Shown: positions 23,128-31,286, counted from the stretch's first letter. The stretch: DNA of 64,000 bases from Mesorhizobium tianshanense (GCF_007830515.1 NZ_VLKT01000012.1:1-64000); one strand, 5' to 3'. Notes: generated by a model from the sequence alone, not told the origin. Made by a program: numbers and translations.

Positions 23128-24099
23128 TCAGTCGAAAACGCTCCTGATCCTGTCGAGCAATGCTGCCCGGTCGGCGCGGGCTTTCAGCGCGCCGTCCATG
23201 TCGACCTTGACGAAAGATGTCGGTGTGTTCGGCTGCAGCTGGCCGATCAGGTCCATGTCGGCCGAAACCACCGTGCCGATCATGAAGTAGCCGCCGCCTG
23301 AGACCGCATCGCGGTGCAGGATGATCGGCTCGGTGCCGCCCGGCACCTGGATCGAGCCGTAGGGATAGCAGCTGTCGACGATGTTCGATGGATCCGATCC
23401 GGCGCCGAAGGGCTGGTCGCGCTCGACGAATTGCAAGGGCCGGCCGCCGCGGAAGCGGTAGCCCATGCGGTCGGCCTCTGGCGCCACCTTCCACTGGTCG
23501 TCGAAGAAGTTCCGGTGCGATTCCTCGGTAACGCGGTGCCAATAGAGGCCTGGCAAGACGCGCAGTTCGGCCGGCATTCCCGGCCGCCGGCGCAGTGGTT
23601 CCGGAATGCTTCGTCCTTCCTCGCCGCCAGCGGCATTCCCGACGGGCAGCTCGTCGTCCTTGGCGACGGCGCGGCCCTTGAAGCCGCCCAGCGCGCCGAT
23701 CGGATAGGTCGAGCGGCTGCCGAGCGCGATCGGCACGTCGATGCCGCCGGCGATCGCGATGTAGATGCGCGCGCCGGTCTTGAGGAAACCGAAGCTCAGC
23801 ACCTGGCCTGCCCTGACCTTCAGCGCGGTCCAGGACGGCTGTTCCTCGCCGTCGAGCTTGATCGGCATGTCGGCGCCGGTCACCGCGACCAGCGCGTCGC
23901 GGGTGAATTCGAGATGCGGCCCGATGAACACCGCCTCGAGGCCGGCCGCACCCTCGTCATTGCCGACGAGCAGATTGGCGGCGCGTAGCGCCAGCCGGTC
24001 CATGGCGCCGCCGATCGGGATGCCGAGATGAAAATAGCCCGGACGGCCGAGATCCTGAACCGTGGTCGAAAGCCCCGGATTGAGTACCTTAACGGCCAT
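23128..24099 (-). CDS. pxpC: 5-oxoprolinase subunit C / biotin-dependent carboxyltransferase-family protein
   Basis: The 323-aa KipA/PxpC protein is homologous to half of the carboxyltransferase domain of urea carboxylase. Characteristic features are LNPGLSTTVQDLGRPGYFHLGIPIGGAMD at the start, FSRT-like DRMGYRFRGGRPLQF, and the C-terminal SVQVP-like GSIQVPGGTEPIILHRDAVSGGGYFMIGTVV. With PxpB and PxpA it opens 5-oxoproline at the cost of ATP. It overlaps pxpB by 11 bases. In this operon a biotin carboxylase and carrier accompany it, which makes true carboxyl transfer to an amide substrate possible. Confidence 0.92.
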   Translation of the reverse strand: MAVKVLNPGLSTTVQDLGRPGYFHLGIPIGGAMDRLALRAANLLVGNDEGAAGLEAVFIGPHLEFTRDALVAVTGADMPIKLDGEEQPSWTALKVRAGQVLSFGFLKTGARIYIAIAGGIDVPIALGSRSTYPIGALGGFKGRAVAKDDELPVGNAAGGEEGRSIPEPLRRRPGMPAELRVLPGLYWHRVTEESHRNFFDDQWKVAPEADRMGYRFRGGRPLQFVERDQPFGAGSDPSNIVDSCYPYGSIQVPGGTEPIILHRDAVSGGGYFMIGTVVSADMDLIGQLQPNTPTSFVKVDMDGALKARADRAALLDRIRSVFD

Positions 24100-24964
24100 T
24101 GATCATGCCCTCCAGCCTGGCGTTGTAGCCGTCGATGTCCTTCTGGAATTCGCGCAGGTCGAACGTGACGTCGCTGATTGCCGGGGCGAACCGGCCGGCG
24201 GCGACGTCCTCGACCGTATGGTCGTATTCCTCGCGCCCGATCGGCTTGAACTTGACGATGTCGCCGGGACGGAAGAACACCATGAAGTCGCGGAGGTAGC
24301 TGGTCTTCTGCTCAGGATCGAAGATCGGCATCGGCGTGATGCCGAACATCTGGTAGCCGCCGGCGCCGCGCACCGAATAGATGCAGGAAAAGCAGCCGCC
24401 ATAACCGATGGTGAGCTTGGGCGTATCGGTGCGGGGCCGGAGATATTTCGGCACCTGGATCTGCCGCGGCCGGTCGACCATCTGGTACATGAAGGGCAGC
24501 CCGGCGACGAAGCCGACCATCGACACGAACCATGGCGATCCGGCATGGGCGGCGATGAAGTCGTCGACCGTCGAATAGTTGTTGATCCGGGCAGCGTATT
24601 CGAGATCGGTGGCCTTCGGATCCTGGTGCCGTTCGCGAAACCGCATCAGCGTCTCGTGCGTCCAGGGATCCTGGTAGAACACCGGGATTTCGATGATCCT
24701 CGTGGCGATCACCGGGTCGGTTTTGCTGGCCGCGCTTTCAATGGCCTGCACTTCGCGCAGCATGTCGTCGGGCCGGATGATATCGGGATTGAACTTGATC
24801 TGGAACGAGGCGTTTGCCGGGCAGATCTCGGTCACCCCCTTGATCTGGCTGTCGCGCACGGCGTTGGTCATCGACAGGCTCTTGAAAAACGCCTCCAGCG
24901 ACATGCTCTCGTCGCACTCGACGAAGAGATGCTCGTCGCCTCCGAATGAATAGCGGTTTTGCAT
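24089..24964 (-). CDS. pxpB: 5-oxoprolinase subunit B (KipI/PxpB family), 291 aa
   Basis: An AHS1/KipI-type domain paired with PxpC, homologous to the other half of the urea carboxylase carboxyltransferase. Family motifs include IPVFYQDPWTHETLMR (normally IPV.Y), ARINNYSTVDDFIAAHAGSPWFVSMVGFVAGLPFMYQM (the family GF.PGF.Y segment) and GGCFSCIYSVRGAGGYQMFG. It is longer at the N-terminus than typical KipI, with an extra start region (MQNRYSFGGDEHLFVECDES). The GDE motif probably belongs to the family fold. The start ATG 24964 overlaps the carboxylase stop by one base. Confidence 0.9.
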   Translation of the reverse strand: MQNRYSFGGDEHLFVECDESMSLEAFFKSLSMTNAVRDSQIKGVTEICPANASFQIKFNPDIIRPDDMLREVQAIESAASKTDPVIATRIIEIPVFYQDPWTHETLMRFRERHQDPKATDLEYAARINNYSTVDDFIAAHAGSPWFVSMVGFVAGLPFMYQMVDRPRQIQVPKYLRPRTDTPKLTIGYGGCFSCIYSVRGAGGYQMFGITPMPIFDPEQKTSYLRDFMVFFRPGDIVKFKPIGREEYDHTVEDVAAGRFAPAISDVTFDLREFQKDIDGYNARLEGMINGR

Positions 24965-26349
24965 CAGGCCACCTCTCTCGTGCCGCTTGGCGGAGCGGCG
25001 AATTTCGTTTCCAGCCAGTTCTCGAGAAAACGCGTGTGGAAGCGCCCGGCCGCCACGTCGGCATCGGCGGCAAGCGCCTTGTGCAGCGGCACGGTCGTCG
25101 GAATGCCTGATATGCCGAGGCCGGCCAGTGCTGCGCGCAGCTTCGCCAGGCAGGCGGCGCGATCGGCGCCGTGCACGATCAGCTTTCCCAGTAGGGAATC
25201 GTAGAAGGGCGGCACCGCGTAGCCGGCAAAGAGCATGGTGTCGAAACGGATGCCCTCGCCTTCCGGCACGGCAAGCGTCTCCACCGTGCCCGGACCGGGC
25301 ATGAAACCCCTGTGCGGATCTTCGGCGTTGATCCGGCATTCGATGGCGTGGCCGGCAATGGCGATGTCGTCCTGCCCGACCGACAAGGGCTGGCCGCCGG
25401 CGATGCGCAGCATCTCCTGCACGAGATCGAGCCCGGTGATCATCTCCGTCACCGGATGCTCGACCTGGATGCGGGTGTTGACCTCGATGAAATAGAAATC
25501 GCGGCTGGCGTCGTCGTAGAGATATTCGACCGTTCCCGCACCACTGTAGCCGACCGAGCGCGCCAGGGCGACGGCGCTGTCGCACAGGCGCTTGCGCACA
25601 TCGGCCGGCAATCCGACGGCCGGGGCTTCCTCCCAGACCTTCTGCCGGCGCCGTTGCAGCGAGCATTCGCGCTCGTAGCAATGAACGAAATTCGTGCCGT
25701 CGCCGAGGATCTGCACCTCGATATGACGCGCCTTCTCGATCACCTTCTCGATGTAGAGGCCGCCATCGCCGAAAGCCGCCGCGGCCTCCGCCGAAGCCTG
25801 CGGGAAATGACGCTCGAATTCCTCGAGGCTGTGGGCGATGCGGATGCCCCTGCCGCCGCCGCCGGCCGCCGCCTTGATCATCACGGGAAAGCCGATGCGC
25901 GAGACGATCGCCGCCGCCTGGGCGAGGTCGGACACGCGCCCGTCGCTGCCCGGCACCGTCGGCACGCCGGCCCTGGCCGCGACCTGGCGCGCCGCGACCT
26001 TGTCGCCGAGCAGCCGGATCGCCGCAGCATCAGGCCCGACAAACTTCATTCCCGCTGCAGCCACCGCTTCGGCGAAGTCGGCATTCTCCGACAGGAAGCC
26101 ATAGCCGGGATGAACGGCATCGACCTTCGCCGCCTTAGCCGCCGCGAGCACCGCCTCGATGTCGAGATAGGATTTCTTCGCCGCGGCCGGCCCGATGTCG
26201 ATCGCCTCGTCGGCGAGCTTCACCGCCAGCGAGCCGGCATCGGCCTGGCTGTGCACCTGCACGGTTCGCAGCCCCAGGGCTTTCGCCGCGCGGATGATCC
26301 GCACCGCGATCTCGCCCCGATTGGCTATCAGGACGGAATGGATGGTCAT
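24964..26349 (-). CDS. Biotin carboxylase subunit (AccC-like), 461 aa
   Basis: An ATP-grasp biotin carboxylase that carboxylates biotin on its carrier protein. Layout: N-terminal domain SVLIANRGEIAVRIIRAAKALG; ATP-grasp with KAAAGGGGRGIRI (about 158-170), EKVIEKARHIEVQILGD, ERECSLQRRRQKVWEEAP and the catalytic FIEVNTRIQVEHPVTE (about 284-300); then the C-terminal HAIECRINAEDPHRGFMPGPG. No carrier or transferase domain is fused. It is a paralogue of the fatty-acid AccC placed between a stand-alone carrier (26346) and PxpB/PxpC, so it likely serves that transferase pair rather than malonyl-CoA synthesis. Confidence 0.93.
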   Translation of the reverse strand: MTIHSVLIANRGEIAVRIIRAAKALGLRTVQVHSQADAGSLAVKLADEAIDIGPAAAKKSYLDIEAVLAAAKAAKVDAVHPGYGFLSENADFAEAVAAAGMKFVGPDAAAIRLLGDKVAARQVAARAGVPTVPGSDGRVSDLAQAAAIVSRIGFPVMIKAAAGGGGRGIRIAHSLEEFERHFPQASAEAAAAFGDGGLYIEKVIEKARHIEVQILGDGTNFVHCYERECSLQRRRQKVWEEAPAVGLPADVRKRLCDSAVALARSVGYSGAGTVEYLYDDASRDFYFIEVNTRIQVEHPVTEMITGLDLVQEMLRIAGGQPLSVGQDDIAIAGHAIECRINAEDPHRGFMPGPGTVETLAVPEGEGIRFDTMLFAGYAVPPFYDSLLGKLIVHGADRAACLAKLRAALAGLGISGIPTTVPLHKALAADADVAAGRFHTRFLENWLETKFAAPPSGTREVA

Positions 26350-26588
26350 GCCTCGACCTCGGCAAGCGCCTGGCCGGCCATCACCGCGTCGGCGTCGTCG
26401 ACAAGAAAGCGGATCGCCTTGCCGTCGACGCCGGCAGTCACTTCATGGAACGACTTCATCACCTCGACGATACCGATCACGTCGGCCGCGGACACGGCGT
26501 CGCCATCGTTCTTGAACGGCGCGCTGTCGGGCGACGGCCTGCGGTAGAACATGCCCGGCAGCGGCGACTTGATTTCGGCTTTGCTCAT
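26346..26588 (-). CDS. Biotin carboxyl carrier protein, minimal 80-aa form
   Basis: This is a single biotinyl/lipoyl domain. [19 protein letters not shown] opens it and [11 protein letters not shown] carries the biotinylated Lys (K45 in the EVMKS context); [18 protein letters not shown] closes it. It lacks the N-terminal Pro/Ala linker of the fatty-acid AccB (normally about 150 residues). The short form is typical of carriers in amide- or urea-carboxylase-like modules. It overlaps both neighbours by four bases (pxpA stop and carboxylase start), indicating tight co-expression. Confidence 0.92.
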   Translation of the reverse strand: MSKAEIKSPLPGMFYRRPSPDSAPFKNDGDAVSAADVIGIVEVMKSFHEVTAGVDGKAIRFLVDDADAVMAGQALAEVEA

Positions 26589-27391
26589 TTTGATCCCCTC
26601 GCGGCTTGGGCCTGTTGTGTGGGCACTTCCGACACCGGCGCGATCCGGATTCCGTTCGCGACCAGGGCGGAACGCATGGCGCCGGCGATTTCCAGGCAGC
26701 CCGGCGTATCGGAATGGAAGCAGATCGACTCGAAATCGATGTCGATATCGGCGCCGTCGACGGTGCGGACCTTGCCCTCGAGACAGGCGCGCACGACCTT
26801 GTCCGCTATACCGGCCGGATCGAGCTTGCCGACATGGCGCGTGAACACGATCGAGCCGGAGCGGTCGTAGTCCCGGTCGGCGTAGAACTCCCTGATCACC
26901 GGTTGGCCGGCCTCGGTGGCGATCCGGTAGGTCTCCGACATCCCCATGCAGAAGACGAACGCGTTGGGCGCCACGGTGCGCATCAGCTTGACGAAGGATC
27001 GCGACAGTGCCTCGTTGGCGGCGAGTTCCATGTAGAGCGCGCCGTGCGGCTTGACGTGCTGCAGGTTGGCACCGTGACGGCGCGCGAATTCGCGCAGCGC
27101 GCCGATCTGGTAGACGATGTCGTTGATGATCTCGTCGTCATTGCCGTTGATCTTGCGGCGGCCGAAGCCCTGCAGGTCCCGGTAGCCCGGATGCACCCCG
27201 ATGCCGACGCCGTGCTGGGTCGCAAGCCGTACCGTGGCATCCATCAGATTGGGATCGCCGGCATGGAAACCGGCGGCGATGTTGGCGGAGCTGATCAGCT
27301 CCATCAGCCTGGCATCGTCGGTGTCGCTCAGCCACCATTGGCCGAACGCCTCACCCATATCGCAATTGATGTCGACAATCGTGACCGGCAC
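26585..27391 (-). CDS. pxpA: 5-oxoprolinase subunit A (LamB/YcsF family), 268 aa
   Basis: First gene of the operon. It is a LamB/YcsF TIM-barrel-like protein with the signature [14 protein letters not shown] at the start, [16 protein letters not shown] (metal/catalytic His-x-Gly-Asp), [30 protein letters not shown], and the C-terminal [12 protein letters not shown]. PxpA is the hydrolytic subunit of bacterial 5-oxoprolinase (PxpABC). The start ATG 27391 has only a modest site (AAAGGGAG). The divergent LysR gene is 290 bases away. Confidence 0.93.
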   Translation of the reverse strand: MPVTIVDINCDMGEAFGQWWLSDTDDARLMELISSANIAAGFHAGDPNLMDATVRLATQHGVGIGVHPGYRDLQGFGRRKINGNDDEIINDIVYQIGALREFARRHGANLQHVKPHGALYMELAANEALSRSFVKLMRTVAPNAFVFCMGMSETYRIATEAGQPVIREFYADRDYDRSGSIVFTRHVGKLDPAGIADKVVRACLEGKVRTVDGADIDIDFESICFHSDTPGCLEIAGAMRSALVANGIRIAPVSEVPTQQAQAARGSK

Positions 27392-27488
27392 GTTGCTCCC
27401 TTTGCAATCCAGGCGCTGATCGACAGCGCGGTTCCCGTCTTCTTGTTTTTCCGAACGTTAACGCGGGAACACAGCATTGAAAAATTCT

Positions 27489-27516
27489 ATTCTCAGAATT
27501 TGACATTCTGATTTTC
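27489..27516. promoter_or_regulatory. Tandem dyads, candidate LysR operator near the pxp operon
   Basis: ATTCTCAGAAT (27489-27499) is a perfect palindrome around a single base. It is followed by ATTCTGATTTTCAGAT, with CTGA and TCAG arms. The motif TTCTCAGAA resembles the larger palindrome at 27629-27643. The position is about 100 bases upstream of pxpA. Confidence 0.4.
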
Positions 27517-27628
27517 AGATACCTGTTTTGGATGCCGCTGAAAGGGAAAGCGCCGAATACCGCCAGAAGCGGGGGCACGCTGTGCGGTCAAAAAAAGCAA
27601 CGGCTGCACAAACAAGTTGCGTGTATCG

Positions 27629-27643
27629 TATTTTCAGAAAATA
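27629..27643. promoter_or_regulatory. 15-bp perfect palindrome upstream of lysR
   Basis: TATTTTCAGAAAATA has 7-base arms around a central A and contains T-N11-A, the LysR-type box. It lies 39 bases upstream of the LysR start, suited to autoregulation plus control of the divergent operon. Confidence 0.5.
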
Positions 27644-27681
27644 AGGGCTGGTAACATCAGAGAAACAGAAGGCTCCGCCCG

Positions 27682-28587
27682 ATGTCGATCAGCCTGCGTC
27701 AAATCCGCTATTTCGTCTCCACCGCCGAACAGGGCCAGATTTCGCAGGCGGCGGTCGACCTTGCCATTTCGCAGTCGGCGATCACGACGGCGATCAAGGA
27801 GCTGGAGCGCGTGATCGGCGCCGACCTGTTCGTCCGCTCTCCCCATGGTATGGAACTGACCGCGGCGGGGCGCCAGTTCCTGTTCCACGCCTACGACATC
27901 CTCAACAAGGTGCAGGAAGCGACCAGCCTCAACGTGCCGGCCAACGATCTCGAAGGCAGCCTCACCGTCGCCGCGACCTACACGGTGATCGGCTATTTCC
28001 TGCCCAACCATCTGGAGAAGCTGAAGCGCAACTTTCCGAAGCTCGACATCCAGCTTTTCGAGCTCAACCGCGAGGCGATCGAGGAGGGTCTTCTGTCCAA
28101 CCGCTATGACATCGCCGTCCTGCTCACCTCGAACGTGCTCAATCCGGACCTCTCGACCGAAACGCTGCTGGGCTCACGGCGCCGGCTCTGGGTCGCTTCC
28201 AAGCATCATCTCCTGCAGAAGGAATCCGTCGGCCTGAAGGAGATATCGCAAGAGCCCTACATCATGCTGACCGTCGACGAGGCGGCGCACACCTCGCTCA
28301 AATACTGGAGCAAGACGCCCTATCAGCCGTCCGTCACGCTGCGCACATCGTCCGTCGAAGCGGTGCGTTCGATGGTTGCCAACGGGCAGGGCGTCGCAAT
28401 TCTCTCGGACATGGTCCTGCGGCCATGGTCGCTGGAAGGCAAGCGGATCGAAACGCTGGTCCCCAGCGATCCGATCCCGGCAATGGACGTCGGTCTGGCC
28501 TGGCGACGCAATGCCCAGTTCACCTCGGCCATGGAGGCGTTCCGTTCCTATTTCAGGCAGACGTTCTATATTCCCAACAGTCGCTAA
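27682..28587 (+). CDS. LysR-family transcriptional regulator, 301 aa
   Basis: The N-terminal winged helix is ISLRQIRYFVSTAEQGQISQAAVDLAISQSAITTAIKELE (residues 3-42), followed by RVIGADLFVRSPHGMELTAAG. The C-terminal periplasmic-binding-like effector domain runs from about 90 to 295 (GSLTVAATYTVIGYFLPNHLEKLKRNFPKLDIQLFEL). It is divergent from the 12-gene pxp/ABC/bioY/molybdenum hydroxylase operon, with symmetric motifs in the shared gap, so it is the likely activator of that operon. The effector may be the imported substrate. Start ATG 27682. Confidence 0.92.
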   Translation: MSISLRQIRYFVSTAEQGQISQAAVDLAISQSAITTAIKELERVIGADLFVRSPHGMELTAAGRQFLFHAYDILNKVQEATSLNVPANDLEGSLTVAATYTVIGYFLPNHLEKLKRNFPKLDIQLFELNREAIEEGLLSNRYDIAVLLTSNVLNPDLSTETLLGSRRRLWVASKHHLLQKESVGLKEISQEPYIMLTVDEAAHTSLKYWSKTPYQPSVTLRTSSVEAVRSMVANGQGVAILSDMVLRPWSLEGKRIETLVPSDPIPAMDVGLAWRRNAQFTSAMEAFRSYFRQTFYIPNSR

Positions 28588-28691
28588 GAGACCGACCGCC
28601 GGCTCGCCCAATCGGCCTTTGTGATGTCCGGTCGCCCGGAACTATTCTTGTGACCGGGTACAAGGCGTCGGGAACACAGGGATGGCGCACG

Positions 28692-29603
28692 ATGATCATC
28701 ACCCGCAGGACGTTCGTGAAGGCCGCCGCTGCTTCCGCAGCGGCTTTCGTGTTGCCGGAAGCCGCGCCCGGTGCGCCGCCTGCGCCGGCGATGCGGGCAG
28801 TGCCCTCCTCGGGAGAGAGGCTCCCCGCCGTGGGGCTGGGCACCTGGATCACCTTCAATGTCGGCGACGACCCGGTGCTGCGCGACGAATGCGCCGACGT
28901 GATCGCCGCCTTCTTCGAGGCAGGCGGCCGCATGATCGATTCCTCGCCCATGTACGGCTCCTCGCAGCCGGTGATCGGCTATGGCCTCGAGAGGCTCGGC
29001 AGGCCTGAAGCGCTGTTTTCCGCCGAGAAGGTCTGGACCTCCTCCGACGGACCCGAGCAGATCGAGCAGTCGCGCCGCTTCTGGGGTGTGCCGCGCTTCG
29101 ACCTCGTGCAGGTCCATAATCTCGTCGGCTGGGAGACGCATCTCGAAACCTTGTTCGCCATGAAGGCGGATGGGCGCATCCGCTATGTCGGCATCACGAC
29201 GTCCGAAGGACGGCAGCACGACCTGTTCGAACAGATCATGCGTGCGCATCCGCTCGACTTCGTGCAGCTCACCTACAACGTCGTCGACCGCGAGGCGGAG
29301 GAACGGCTCCTGCCGCTGGCGGCCGAGCGCGGCATGGCCGTCATCGTCAACCGGCCGTTTCGACAAAGCGCGCTGACGCGGCGGCTCGAAGGCGAGACAC
29401 TGCCGGACTGGGCGGCCGAAATCGGTGCCGGAACGTGGGCGCAGTTCATTTTGAAGTTCATCCTTTCGCACCCTGCCGTCACCGTCGCCATCCCCGCCAC
29501 GACCCGCGTCGACCATGTGCGCGAGAACCTGATGGCAGCGACCGGTCCCCTCCCCGATGCGGCCCTGCGCGAGCGGATGGCGGCTTACGTCCGGGATCTC
29601 TAG
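28692..29603 (+). CDS. Aldo/keto reductase with Tat-like signal, 303 aa
   Basis: The N-terminus MIITRRTFVKAAAASAAAFVLPEA has a twin-arginine motif (TRRTFVK) and hydrophobic core, so export to the periplasm is likely. The mature part is an aldo/keto reductase barrel: PAVGLGTW, then the tetrad Asp and Tyr in MIDSSPMYGSS, Lys in SAEKVWTSS, and His in VQVHNLVGW. The C-terminal half has FVQLTYNVVDREAEERLLPLAAERGMAVIVNRP and TVAIPATTRVDHVRENL. The tetrad is complete. The gene is alone on its transcript, 104 bases after the LysR stop. NAD(P) supply in the periplasm is a puzzle for Tat-exported members. Confidence 0.88.
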   Translation: MIITRRTFVKAAAASAAAFVLPEAAPGAPPAPAMRAVPSSGERLPAVGLGTWITFNVGDDPVLRDECADVIAAFFEAGGRMIDSSPMYGSSQPVIGYGLERLGRPEALFSAEKVWTSSDGPEQIEQSRRFWGVPRFDLVQVHNLVGWETHLETLFAMKADGRIRYVGITTSEGRQHDLFEQIMRAHPLDFVQLTYNVVDREAEERLLPLAAERGMAVIVNRPFRQSALTRRLEGETLPDWAAEIGAGTWAQFILKFILSHPAVTVAIPATTRVDHVRENLMAATGPLPDAALRERMAAYVRDL

Positions 29604-29636
29604 GCAGGCATTCTCGGCTGGCCCACGAATGCCTGC
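29604..29636 (+). terminator. Hairpin after the aldo/keto reductase gene
   Basis: GCAGGCATTC (29604-29613) and GAATGCCTGC (29627-29636) form a perfect 10-bp stem immediately after the stop codon. The following TTAGATTCTGTTGTTTGTT is T-rich but not a clean run. A terminator is likely. Confidence 0.5.
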
Positions 29637-29655
29637 TTAGATTCTGTTGTTTGTT

Positions 29656-29700
29656 GCAGGTTCTTGCCGCAAAACCGTGGGACACTTTTGCGGAACCTGC
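29656..29700. repeat. Bulged inverted repeat directly before the DUF6064 gene
   Basis: GCAGGTT and CCGCAAAA on the left pair with TTTTGCGG and AACCTGC on the right, with a four-base bulge and an 11-base loop. It ends four bases before the ATG at 29705, so it would mask the ribosome-binding region or be the edge of a repeat element. Confidence 0.6.
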
Positions 29701-29704
29701 TTAG

Positions 29705-30370
29705 ATGTCGGAATGGTGGACTTACCGGCTGGAGGATTTCCTGCTCTTCTCGCCGCGCGTCTACTGGCGCATGTTCGAGTTGCACAATGCCGCGTTCTGG
29801 CCGCTGCATCTCCTGACGCTCGCCGCCGGCCTTGCCATAGTCCTGCTCGTGCTGCGGCGGCCGCGTCGCCATGGTCTCTGGGTTGCGCTCATCCTCGCCG
29901 CGCTCTTTGCCTTTGTCGGCTGGTCCTTCCTGTGGAGCCGCTATGCCGCGATCAACTGGGCGATCGCCTATGTCGCGCCGGCCTTCGGTCTGCAGGCTCT
30001 GCTGCTGGCGATCGGCGCTGCGGCACGCGGCGGCCTCGCCTTCGACCGGCAGGACATGGCGGGACGGCTCGGGCTGCTGATCATGGCCATCGGTCTCGTC
30101 GCCTATCCCCTCGTCGCGCCGCTCTTCGGGCGGCCATGGGCGAGCGCCGAGGTCTTCGGCATCGCGCCGGACCCGACGGCGATCACGACGCTCGGCATGC
30201 TGCTTGCAGCGCACGGCGGCCTTACGCCGCTGCTGTTTCCGATCCCGCTGCTGTGGCTGCTGCTCAGCGGCCTGACGCTGCATACGATGGGCGATCCGCA
30301 AGCCTGGCTACCGCTTCTGGCAGCGGGTGCCACTGTCGCTGCCCTGGTCCTGCGCCGCATCGCTGGATGA
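29705..30370 (+). CDS. DUF6064-family membrane protein, 221 aa
   Basis: The N-terminus MSEWWTYRLEDFLLFSPRVY followed by WRMFELHN is the family opening. About six hydrophobic segments follow (LLTLAAGLAIVLLVL, LILAALFAFVGWSFLW, LLIMAIGLVAYPLVAPLFG, GLTPLLFPIPLLWLLLSGL). Function unknown; inner membrane. It has no Shine-Dalgarno because the inverted repeat runs up to the start codon, so either translation is poor or the true start is different. It is not obviously linked to its neighbours. Confidence 0.8.
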   Translation: MSEWWTYRLEDFLLFSPRVYWRMFELHNAAFWPLHLLTLAAGLAIVLLVLRRPRRHGLWVALILAALFAFVGWSFLWSRYAAINWAIAYVAPAFGLQALLLAIGAAARGGLAFDRQDMAGRLGLLIMAIGLVAYPLVAPLFGRPWASAEVFGIAPDPTAITTLGMLLAAHGGLTPLLFPIPLLWLLLSGLTLHTMGDPQAWLPLLAAGATVAALVLRRIAG

Positions 30371-30438
30371 TGCGACGCTGGGTTCGGCATTTGCTCCGGC
30401 AAGAAACGTGAGCTCGCGATCGCGAGCGCACGAATCGG

Positions 30439-30537
30439 TTGACAGGTGACGTCAGTTATGCTAGGAATTTATTCATAGTGCTGATTTGCGCCAATGATCC
30501 GTCCGTGGGGGACCCGTTGCCGAGGCGGGTTTTTTTG
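30439..30537 (+). ncRNA. Candidate orphan small RNA with its own promoter and terminator
   Basis: A consensus -35 TTGACA (30439-30444) and a weak -10 TAGGAA (30462-30467) with 17-base spacing predict a start near 30474. A hairpin ACCCG/CGGGT (30512-30516, 30526-30530) followed by seven Ts ends it near 30537, giving a transcript of about 60 to 65 bases with no open frame. The terminator alone could instead serve the DUF6064 gene upstream. Confidence 0.35.
30512..30536 (+). terminator. Rho-independent terminator
   Basis: The stem ACCCG...CGGGT with loop TTGCCGAGG is followed by TTTTTTT. It terminates plus-strand transcription between the DUF6064 gene and the convergent ThuA-like gene. Confidence 0.7.
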
Positions 30538-30644
30538 TTTCAGGTTTCGGCGCCACCCTTCACAAAGCTCTAATGCAGATCTGACGGGCGTGGCAGGATT
30601 CGTGGCATAGCCACCAATTCCCGACATAGCCGCTCGTCGGCGCC

Positions 30645-31286
30645 TCAACGCGCCGCCCATGCCAGGCCGCGACGGAATATCGTTCGCATCTGCGGCACCG
30701 CGAATTCCTTGGCGACATGTCCGAGCGCCGAATAGAACACCCTTCCCTTGCCGTGCCGGCGCTTCCAGACGACCGGCATGACCACGCGTTCGATCCAGGA
30801 CGCGTGCTCGCCCGAGAAGGTGGTGGTCGCCAGCACCTCGTTCGAGGGATCCACATGCATGTAATACTGCTCGGAGCGGTACGAGAAATCATCGATGCCT
30901 TTCATGATGGGATCGTCGCGCCTGGTGATGTCGACCCGGTAGTCGATGATGTTGCCGGGGTGGGCCACCCACTGACCGCCGCACATGAACTGGTATTCCG
31001 TGGCCTCGCGAAACGCATCGCACATGCCGCCGTGATAGCCGCCAAGGCCGACACCGCCCTCGACCGCCTTCGTCAGGTTGAGCTCCTCGTCCTTCGCAAG
31101 CTTGGCCATCGTGTAGATCGGGACGATCAGGCTCAAATCGGCGATCGCGGGGTCGGCGAATATGGCGGTCGTGGTTTCGACGCGCACGCCGAAGCCTTCC
31201 TCTTCGAGCATCGCCTTGACGACGCGCGCACCTTCCTCCGGCTCGTGTCCGTCCCAGCCGCCCCACACGATCAGTGCTTGCCGCAT
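30645..31286 (-). CDS. ThuA-domain protein, 213 aa
   Basis: A glutamine-amidotransferase-like alpha/beta protein of the ThuA family: ALIVWGGWDGHEPEEGARVV at the start, GGVGLGGYHGGMCDAF (elbow region without the catalytic Cys of amidotransferases), FMCGGQWVAHPGNI, and the C-terminal GKGRVFYSALGHVAKEF. ThuA proteins act with ThuB-type dehydrogenases in conversion of disaccharides such as trehalose or sucrose to 3-keto derivatives in rhizobia. The oxidoreductase at 31311-32408 lies 24 bases upstream in the same direction, matching a ThuB/ThuA pair. No transporter adjoins, so the substrate is unproven. Confidence 0.9.
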   Translation of the reverse strand: MRQALIVWGGWDGHEPEEGARVVKAMLEEEGFGVRVETTTAIFADPAIADLSLIVPIYTMAKLAKDEELNLTKAVEGGVGLGGYHGGMCDAFREATEYQFMCGGQWVAHPGNIIDYRVDITRRDDPIMKGIDDFSYRSEQYYMHVDPSNEVLATTTFSGEHASWIERVVMPVVWKRRHGKGRVFYSALGHVAKEFAVPQMRTIFRRGLAWAAR

